Below are positions 57,917 to 64,000 of a stretch of 64,000 nt of DNA, one piece after another. The notes beneath the pieces were generated by a model, which was given only the letters and a program-made list of their open reading frames with translations, did no database searches and was not told the DNA's origin. This DNA comes from JALOAT01 sp050179875 (lineage in GTDB: Bacteria > Pseudomonadota > Gammaproteobacteria > Thiohalomonadales > Thiohalomonadaceae). Within the stretch, counting starts at the first letter, position 1, and each line of letters opens with the position of its first letter. Position numbers and translations under genes: made by a program. The stretch spans positions 1 to 64,000 of the forward strand of contig JBFXES010000001.1 of assembly GCA_050179875.1 (NCBI GenBank), given 5' to 3'.

Positions 57917-59944
57917 TCAATGTGCGTTGGGTGAGTGCACGCTGTGCCCTGCCAAGCGCGTGTCCCGGCCATTGTGGTGCAGCATGTACTTGGCGGTCTC
58001 GTAGATCGCAAGGGCAAGCCCGCGCATCTGCTCCGTGCGCGCGGGCTCGCGCGCGGCGAAGTCCTCGCGCACGTTCGCGGCGTCGAGGCGGTAGAGACGG
58101 GCGTCGCCGCCGTCGGCGCGCATGCGCAGCACGTGTTCCGCGCCCACCACGCCGATTTCGCGCCGGCCGTGATCCATGATGAACGCGTAACGCTCGCCGT
58201 CGTGGCGCGGGTCGAGGAGATCGCGGCCCAGGGTGCGTGTGCGATAGGACTGGCCGGCGAGGCGCGCCACCGTCGGCAGTACGTCGAGCTGACTGGCCAC
58301 GCGCGTGTCCACGCGCGCCTCCACGTGCCCCGGCGCATAGATGAGCAGGGGCACGCGATGGGCATTGAGGCCAAGCTGCGTCTCGGCGGCGCCCACGTGG
58401 CGGCCCGCGTCGCCGCCGAGCCCGTGATCGCCGAAGAACACGAACACGGTGTCGGCGAACCACGGCTCCTTGCGCGCGGCATCCATGAACCAGCCGATAG
58501 CGTGGTCGAGGAAGCGGAAGGAGTTGAACTCGGCCTCCGAGATGAAGCCGTAGTCCTTCACCTTGTCCTCGCCCGGGTGCACGGACTCAAAGCCCCGATT
58601 GTCGTCGGGGATGGTGTAGGGGCGATGGCCGCCGGAGGTCTGGATGTAGGCGACGAAGGGCTTGTCGAGGCCGCGCAACACATTGTTGGCCTCCTCGAAC
58701 AGCGACAGATCGGAGATGCCCCACACGTCCACGCGCGGGCTCGCGTAGCTGCCTTCCTCGTAGATGTGCAGGCCGGGGATGTTGTGCGAGAGCAGGCCGC
58801 GGATGTTGCCCCAGCTGGCGCTGCCGCCGAGGAAATAGAACTTCTCGTAACCGGTGAATTCGTTCAGCAGCGTGTGCTGGCTGACGATGACCGGATTGCG
58901 CGACGAGGTGCCGTTCAGCTCCACGTCGGGCGTGCCCGTGGTGGTGGCGAACACGGCGCGCGCGGTGCCGGTGTGGGGCACGAAGAAATTGGGGAAATAG
59001 AGGCCCTCGCGCGCCAGCGCGGCGAAATGCGGCGTCGGGTCGAGCGGGTTGCCCGAGAGCGAGGTCTTGTAGCTGGCGAAGGATTCGAGCTGCACGATGA
59101 CCACGTTGGGCCGGCCTCCGGCACCCGTGGCCGTGAAGTTGCGCTCGAAACGCAGCGCTTCGCGATCGCCGTGCTCCAGCGCCAGGTAGGCGGCGACCGT
59201 ATCGTAATGTTCGCGCACCTTCTTCTCGCTGTAGCGTACGCCGCCGTTCTTGCGCGTATCGAAGAAGTAGTGCACCGGGTTCACCGCCACCGCAGCCGCG
59301 AAGGCATGGGGGCTGAAGTAGGCGTCGCTCCAGCGCAGGGGATACCAGGAGAACTTGCCGTAAACGGCCGCGAGAATGACGAAGAAGCTCAGCACGCCCA
59401 CGCCGATGCGCGCCGGCCAGCGCAGTTCGGGCGCGGGTTGCCGCGCGCAGCGCAGGAACAGCCGGTGAACACCGAAGCCGGCTGCGAAAGTGAAGGCCGC
59501 CAGCCCGAGGCTGATCCACACCACCGGGTAGGACTCCCACACCATGGTGAAGGAGATGTCGGCGTTGTCCAGGAAGCGCAGGACGGTGTTGTCCACGCGC
59601 GCGGCGAGATAGGCGTAGTGCCCGAAATCCACCACGTAGAAGAAGCCTACGGCCAGCGCGATCAGGGTCAGGTAGGCACTCCAGAAGATGCGCGCATAGC
59701 CGTGCGCGAACGGGCTCAACGGCCGCAGCCAGCCCAGCAGGGCAACGGGAAGCAGCAGCACGAGCACCACGCGCAGATCGAACTTCAGTCCGAGATAGAA
59801 CGCGTAAAGGAGATCCCCCGTGGGGATGGGATCCGCGCCGTTGTCATAGGCGAGGAAAAAGGCGAACCGCAGCAGCGACAACACCGCGACGCCGACCATG
59901 CTGGCGACGAGCAGGAAGCGCGGGAGGCGGGGGATCCGGTGCAT
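57917..59944 (-). CDS. LTA-synthase-like membrane sulfatase
   Basis: A 675-residue protein of the alkaline-phosphatase superfamily: five N-terminal helices (residues about 8-190), then a periplasmic sulfatase-like domain. The metal/nucleophile positions are VVIVQLESFASYKTS (metal Glu), PHTGTARAVFATTTG (Thr nucleophile) and FVFFGDHGLGGD (Asp and His). Gram-negative members transfer phosphoglycerol or phosphoethanolamine (OpgB/MdoB-like) to glycans. ATG 59944 places the first helix at the start; its ribosome-binding site is weak. Confidence 0.88.
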   Translation of the reverse strand: MHRIPRLPRFLLVASMVGVAVLSLLRFAFFLAYDNGADPIPTGDLLYAFYLGLKFDLRVVLVLLLPVALLGWLRPLSPFAHGYARIFWSAYLTLIALAVGFFYVVDFGHYAYLAARVDNTVLRFLDNADISFTMVWESYPVVWISLGLAAFTFAAGFGVHRLFLRCARQPAPELRWPARIGVGVLSFFVILAAVYGKFSWYPLRWSDAYFSPHAFAAAVAVNPVHYFFDTRKNGGVRYSEKKVREHYDTVAAYLALEHGDREALRFERNFTATGAGGRPNVVIVQLESFASYKTSLSGNPLDPTPHFAALAREGLYFPNFFVPHTGTARAVFATTTGTPDVELNGTSSRNPVIVSQHTLLNEFTGYEKFYFLGGSASWGNIRGLLSHNIPGLHIYEEGSYASPRVDVWGISDLSLFEEANNVLRGLDKPFVAYIQTSGGHRPYTIPDDNRGFESVHPGEDKVKDYGFISEAEFNSFRFLDHAIGWFMDAARKEPWFADTVFVFFGDHGLGGDAGRHVGAAETQLGLNAHRVPLLIYAPGHVEARVDTRVASQLDVLPTVARLAGQSYRTRTLGRDLLDPRHDGERYAFIMDHGRREIGVVGAEHVLRMRADGGDARLYRLDAANVREDFAAREPARTEQMRGLALAIYETAKYMLHHNGRDTRLAGHSVHSPNAH

Positions 59945-60057
59945 GAGGGTGGTGCCGGGGCAAAAAAACGGCACGAAGTATATCACAGGCCCGCTGAGCC
60001 GCCCTTTCCAGGGAGCGGCCGCTGGGGGAGAATGCGGACGAGATCCGGAGTTCTGCC

Positions 60058-61422
60058 ATGTCCCTGAAACTACCCCGCAGCCACGCCTTGCGCGTGGCGC
60101 TCTACGTCGTCGCATTCGCCCTGCTGCTCGGTGCCGGCCGCATGGGCCAGAAGGCCTGGGACGGATTGTGGTTCGGCCATCGTGGTCCCTATCTGCAGAT
60201 GCCGGCACCCACGGCCATGACGGTGCGTTGGGAAACCGCCGAGCCGAGCACGGGCCGCGTGCGTTACGGTCTTGCGCCGGACAACATGCCGCAAGCGGTC
60301 GCAGGCGCGTCCGGCGCCTACATGCACGAGGTCCGCATCGAGGGTCTGGACCCGGCCACGCGCTACTACTACCAGGTGGAAGCGGACGGCAAGGACTTCA
60401 TGGCCGCGCCGGCGTCCTTCGTCACGCCGCCTGCACCCGGCAGCGCGCAGGCGACGCGCCTGTGGGTGATCGGCGATTCGGGCAAACCGGGCAAGGATCA
60501 GAACGCCGTGCGCGACGCCGCGCTGGGCTGGATGGCGGCACATCCGCGCGTGGGGCGCCCGCCCATGGACGTGTGGCTCGCCCTCGGCGACAACGCCTAC
60601 ACCTCGGGGCGCAACGTGGAATTCCAGCGGGCGTTGTTCGAACCCTATGCCGCGCTGCTGCGCGAGGTCGCCGTGTGGCCCGCCTACGGCAACCACGACG
60701 CGCGCCGCTGGGTGCACTACGACATCTTCAGCCTGCCCGAAAACGGCGAAGCGGGCGGCGTGCCTTCCGGCACCGAGCGCTGGTACGCGTTCGATCACGG
60801 CCCGGTGCACGTGGTCGTCCTGGATTCCGAAGCGAGCGTGCGCTCGGACCAGATGCTGCAATGGTTGCGCGAGGACCTGGCCGCCAACCGTTCGCCCTGG
60901 CGCATCGTCGCCCTCCATCATCCACCCTACAGCCGCGGCGGGCACGATTCCGATGATTGGTGGGACAGCGGCGGGCGCATGACCGCCGTGCGTGAACGTT
61001 TGCTGCCCGTGCTGGAAGCCGCGGGGGTGGACCTGGTGCTGGCAGGGCATAGCCACGTTTACGAGCGCTCGCACCTGCTCGCCTGCCATTACGGCACGAG
61101 CCAGGAGCTGACCGAAGGCATGATCCTCGCGCGCAGCGTGCCCGGCGCCGCGTTTGAAAAGCACGCCCAGGGTGCGGCGGCCTATGACGGTACGGTGTAT
61201 GCCGTGGTGGGCTCGTCCTCCAAGCTGGATCGCGGGCCGCTCGACCATCCGGCCCATGCCACCGCGTTGCGGGAACTGGGCTCGCTGGTTATCGACGTGG
61301 ACGGCTTGCGTCTGGAAGCACGGTTCATCAACGACAAGGGCGAGGTGCGCGACGAATTCGCCATCGTGAAGGGGGCCGGCGCGCCCCGCACCGGCGTGTG
61401 CGCACAGCAAGCCGCTTCATGA
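60058..61422 (+). CDS. Purple-acid-phosphatase-like metallophosphoesterase
   Basis: A 454-residue exported protein with an N-terminal helix (about residues 12-27), a fibronectin-like PAP N-domain (about 45-125) and a calcineurin-like metallophosphoesterase domain: VIGDSG, LALGDNAYTSG, AYGNHDAR, ALHHPPY and LAGHSHVYERS in order. It is divergent from the LTA-synthase-like gene, 113 bases apart, so both may handle phosphate esters in the periplasm. Substrate unknown. Confidence 0.92.
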   Translation: MSLKLPRSHALRVALYVVAFALLLGAGRMGQKAWDGLWFGHRGPYLQMPAPTAMTVRWETAEPSTGRVRYGLAPDNMPQAVAGASGAYMHEVRIEGLDPATRYYYQVEADGKDFMAAPASFVTPPAPGSAQATRLWVIGDSGKPGKDQNAVRDAALGWMAAHPRVGRPPMDVWLALGDNAYTSGRNVEFQRALFEPYAALLREVAVWPAYGNHDARRWVHYDIFSLPENGEAGGVPSGTERWYAFDHGPVHVVVLDSEASVRSDQMLQWLREDLAANRSPWRIVALHHPPYSRGGHDSDDWWDSGGRMTAVRERLLPVLEAAGVDLVLAGHSHVYERSHLLACHYGTSQELTEGMILARSVPGAAFEKHAQGAAAYDGTVYAVVGSSSKLDRGPLDHPAHATALRELGSLVIDVDGLRLEARFINDKGEVRDEFAIVKGAGAPRTGVCAQQAAS

Positions 61423-61526
61423 ACCGCCCCTGAGCGGGCTTTCCGGGAAGAACTACGACCGCGCGGAGAGCCTCCGCTTTGGGTCGGTTATTCCCGGTGC
61501 ATGACGTGTTGCGGCGATAGGCCCGG

Positions 61527-63173
61527 TCAGACCCGGAACTGTTGCACCAGGGCGCGCAGTTCCTCGCTGAGCCGCGCCAGGGTGGCGCTGGCATGGGCCA
61601 TTTCTTCCGTGGCCGAGGCGGTCTGCTCCGCACCGCCGGCAATCTCGGTGACGTTGAGATCGATCTCGCGGGCCACCGCTTCCTGCTCCTCCGTGGCGCT
61701 GGCGATCTGCGCGCTCATGTCGGAGATGCGCGCCACCGTGGGCACGATCTGATCGAGCGCGCGCGCGGCCGCGACGGCCTTCTCGACGGTTTCCGCCGTG
61801 AGCGCGCGGCTGGTTCCCATGGCGTCCACGGCGTGCTGCGCGCCTGCGCGGAGCGCCTCGATCATGCTGCGGATCTCCTGGGTGGAGGACTGGGTGCGTG
61901 CCGCCAGGGTACGCACCTCGTCGGCGACCACGGCAAAGCCGCGGCCCTGTTCCCCTGCGCGCGCGGCCTCGATGGCGGCATTGAGCGCCAGCCGGTTGGT
62001 CTGTTCCGCAATGCCGCGAATGACGTCCACCACCGAACCGATGTTCTCCACTTCACGCCCCAGGCGTGTGATGGCTTCGGCGGTGGTGTCGATCTCGCCG
62101 GACAGGGCGGCGATGGCCCCGCGCGCCTCACTCACCACCCGGCTGCCTTGCGCCGCGGCGGTATCCGCCTCGCGCGCCGACTGGGCCGTGTCCGAGGCGT
62201 TGCGCGCCACCTCCTGCACGGTGGCCGCCAACTCGTTCATGGCCGTGGCGACCTGATCGGTCTCGCCCTGCTGGCGCCGCACCGCGGCGCGGGTTTCCTC
62301 GGTCACCGTGGACAGCTGCTCCGCCGCGCTCGCCAGGTGCAGGGTGGAATCACCCACCTGCCGCACCACGCCGTGAATCTTTGCCACGAAGCGGTTGAAG
62401 GCGCGTGACAGTTTCGCCACCTCGTCGTCGCCTGCGTCGTCCAGGCGCCGGGTGAGATCGCCCTCACCCGAGGCGATGTCCTCCATGGCGGCCGTGGTGT
62501 GCGACAGGGGCTGCAGGATGCTGCGCACGATGAGCAGCGACAGTGCCACCAGTACCGCGAGCAGCATGACCAGGCTGAAGCTGCCGTTGACGACGTTGCG
62601 CATGAAGGTCTGGTGCACGTCGCTCACGTAGATCCCCGTGCCCACCACCCAGCCCCAGGGCGCAAAACCCTGGACATAGGAGACCTTGGGTTCCGGCTGT
62701 TGCCGGCCCGGCATGGGCCACTGATAGGCGACGCTGCCTGCGCCGGCCCGGCGCACCGTTTCCACGAATTCGCGGAACATGTATTTCCCCGCCGGATCGC
62801 GCAGGTCGAGCACGGAATTGCCGTTGAGTTCGGGTTTGAACGGGTGCATCACCATCACGCCGTTCATGTCGTTGATCCAGAAATACTCCTCACCCGAGTG
62901 GCGCAATTCGCCGATAAGCTCGGCGGCGCTGCGCTTGGCCTCCTGTTCCGGCAGAACGCCGCTGCGTGCGAGGCCGTAGTAGTGCTCGACGATGCCGTTG
63001 GCGACCTCGGCCAGTTCACGGGTCTGGAGTTCCTTTTCGATCATCAACTGGTCGCGACCCTGCAGCACAGTGAGCGCCTGCACGGCGATGAGGCCGAGGG
63101 CGGCGGTGGTGACCAGCAGGCCGAGGCGGTACGGATGGAAAGGCTGCGTAGTGCGTTCATTGGCTCCGTCCAT
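61527..63173 (-). CDS. Methyl-accepting chemotaxis protein with single-Cache sensor
   Basis: A 548-residue chemoreceptor: helix about 15-37, a periplasmic single-Cache domain (about 40-200, with EEYFWINDMNGVMVMHPFKP and APWGWVVGTGIYVSDV), a second helix (about 203-225), a HAMP domain (about 226-280) and a signalling domain with the hairpin tip EQTNRLALNAAIEAARAGEQ, then GRGFAVVADEVR. No C-terminal pentapeptide for CheR/CheB. The Cache type often senses organic acids. ATG 63173 is chosen; its ribosome-binding site is weak. No che genes are nearby. Confidence 0.95.
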   Translation of the reverse strand: MDGANERTTQPFHPYRLGLLVTTAALGLIAVQALTVLQGRDQLMIEKELQTRELAEVANGIVEHYYGLARSGVLPEQEAKRSAAELIGELRHSGEEYFWINDMNGVMVMHPFKPELNGNSVLDLRDPAGKYMFREFVETVRRAGAGSVAYQWPMPGRQQPEPKVSYVQGFAPWGWVVGTGIYVSDVHQTFMRNVVNGSFSLVMLLAVLVALSLLIVRSILQPLSHTTAAMEDIASGEGDLTRRLDDAGDDEVAKLSRAFNRFVAKIHGVVRQVGDSTLHLASAAEQLSTVTEETRAAVRRQQGETDQVATAMNELAATVQEVARNASDTAQSAREADTAAAQGSRVVSEARGAIAALSGEIDTTAEAITRLGREVENIGSVVDVIRGIAEQTNRLALNAAIEAARAGEQGRGFAVVADEVRTLAARTQSSTQEIRSMIEALRAGAQHAVDAMGTSRALTAETVEKAVAAARALDQIVPTVARISDMSAQIASATEEQEAVAREIDLNVTEIAGGAEQTASATEEMAHASATLARLSEELRALVQQFRV

Positions 63174-63289
63174 GTGAAAAACGCCGAAGGGACGGTGTAT
63201 TCTTGCGCCGCGCGGAGCCAAAGCCAAGCAGCGCCGCAGATTCGGGGTCGAAGAGAGGGCGCGGGCAGCGGCCCGCCCGCGCCACCGGA

Positions 63290-64000
63290 TCAATGCCGGA
63301 AATGACGCATACCGGTGAACACCATGGCCATGGCGTGTTCATCGGCTGCGGCGATCACCTCGTCGTCGCGCATGGAACCGCCGGGCTGGATCACCGCGGT
63401 GATGCCCGCGCCAGCGGCCGCATCGATGCCGTCCCGGAACGGGAAGAAGGCGTCGGACGCCATCACCGAACCGCGCACCTCGAGGCCCGCGTGCTCGGCC
63501 TTGATGGCGGCGATGCGCGCCGAATTCACGCGGCTCATCTGGCCCGCGCCGACGCCGTAGGTCTGCTCGCCCTTGGCGTAGACGATGGCGTTGGATTTCA
63601 CGAACTTGGCCACGCGCCAGGCGAACAGCAGGTCGCGCATCTCCTGTTCGCTGGGGGCGCGCCTGGTCACTATCTTGAGTTCGCCGTGCAGGGCGAGATC
63701 GGCGTCCTGCACCAGCAGGCCGCCCGTCACCTTCTTGTAATCCAGGCGCTTGCCCGGGGTCGCGGGCCATTGGCCGCATTCCAGCAGGCGCACGTTCTTC
63801 TTTGCCGCGACCACCTCGCTGGCGGCGGCGGACACCGCAGGCGCGATGATCACTTCCACGAACTGGCGTTCGACGATGGCACGGGCGGTTTCAGCATCCA
63901 GTTCGCGATTGAAGGCGATGATGCCGCCGAAAGCGGATTCCGGATCGGTCTGGTAGGCACGCTCATAGGCTTCGAGCAGGCTGGCGCCCACGGCCACGCC
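63290..64000 (-). CDS. purH: Bifunctional AICAR transformylase/IMP cyclohydrolase, C-terminal part
   Basis: The 3' part (about 237 codons) of purH; the start lies beyond the right edge. The translated piece is the AICAR formyltransferase half, with SAFGGIIAFNRELD, VKSNAIVYAKGEQTYGVGAG, QMSRVNSARIA, GSVMASDAFFPFRDGID and the C-terminal FTGMRHFRH, all diagnostic. It catalyses the last two steps of IMP synthesis. It ends convergent to nothing and is followed by the chemoreceptor on the same strand. Confidence 0.97.
   Translation of the reverse strand, partial: GVAVGASLLEAYERAYQTDPESAFGGIIAFNRELDAETARAIVERQFVEVIIAPAVSAAASEVVAAKKNVRLLECGQWPATPGKRLDYKKVTGGLLVQDADLALHGELKIVTRRAPSEQEMRDLLFAWRVAKFVKSNAIVYAKGEQTYGVGAGQMSRVNSARIAAIKAEHAGLEVRGSVMASDAFFPFRDGIDAAAGAGITAVIQPGGSMRDDEVIAAADEHAMAMVFTGMRHFRH

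Noticed and set aside
57935..60067. Long plus-strand frame opposite the LTA-synthase-like gene
   Set aside because: Translation is low-complexity and antisense to a gene with clear catalytic motifs.

Overview
The window is GC-rich chromosomal DNA with bacterial gene density, short Shine-Dalgarno-led genes and many 1-4 nt start/stop overlaps. Gene content (OmpA lipoproteins, CusBA efflux, SohB, RimO, MsrB, YfaZ, UPF0047, proteobacterial phosphoribulokinase next to purD and purH) points to a gammaproteobacterium. Phosphoribulokinase plus a Psr/Phs/Sre-type molybdoenzyme suggest a chemolithoautotroph of the sulfur-oxidising Chromatiales/Ectothiorhodospiraceae kind; that placement is inference. 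No tRNA, rRNA, CRISPR array, transposase or phage gene was recognised.

Layout. 1-1.7 kb: an unresolved, less GC-rich left edge, a small membrane protein, then a 49-residue membrane protein on the minus strand with its own terminator and four 11-bp operator-like repeats upstream. 1.7-8.1 kb: an old yellow enzyme, an SDR, a RibD-type reductase, a coiled-coil protein, a FabMG-like protein and a zinc-protease lipoprotein whose stop codon lies in a REP-like palindrome. 8.4-14.3 kb: a copper/silver efflux operon (Cys/His-rich secreted protein, small ORF, cusB carrying two extra CusF domains, cusA, cusF). 14.5-20.8 kb: ExoD and a five-gene molybdoenzyme operon (catalytic subunit, four-cluster ferredoxin, NrfD anchor, TorD chaperone, HybE-like chaperone). 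20.9-25.6 kb: DUF4398/OmpA lipoproteins, tag, an Xre regulator coupled to a divergent CsrA-like protein, DUF808 and CtaG.

25.7-29.3 kb is the most distinctive part. A PspA/PspAA pair and an HtpX/PspAB pair converge on an array of eight 95-99 bp palindromic tandem repeats. The htpX-pspAB leader carries a well-matched class I cyclic-di-GMP riboswitch (GEMM-I) followed by an intrinsic terminator. This suggests that c-di-GMP controls half of a membrane-stress module.

29.4-51 kb is mostly envelope maintenance and housekeeping (lytic transglycosylase, hemerythrin, cold-shock protein, SohB, NlpC/P60, DD-carboxypeptidase, MsrB, SPOR protein, L,D-transpeptidase, transporters, HU-like protein). Three genes here are interrupted: an NTF2-like gene and an L,D-transpeptidase by frameshifts, and a YgiM-like SH3 gene by an in-frame TAG. 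51-64 kb carries GST/HIT, rimO, a stand-alone CZB protein, a GDPD, phosphoribulokinase, purD, an LTA-synthase-like sulfatase, a PAP-like phosphoesterase, a chemoreceptor and the 3' part of purH.

All coordinates and motifs were read by eye from the sequence. Family names rest on motif recognition and were not checked by any search.
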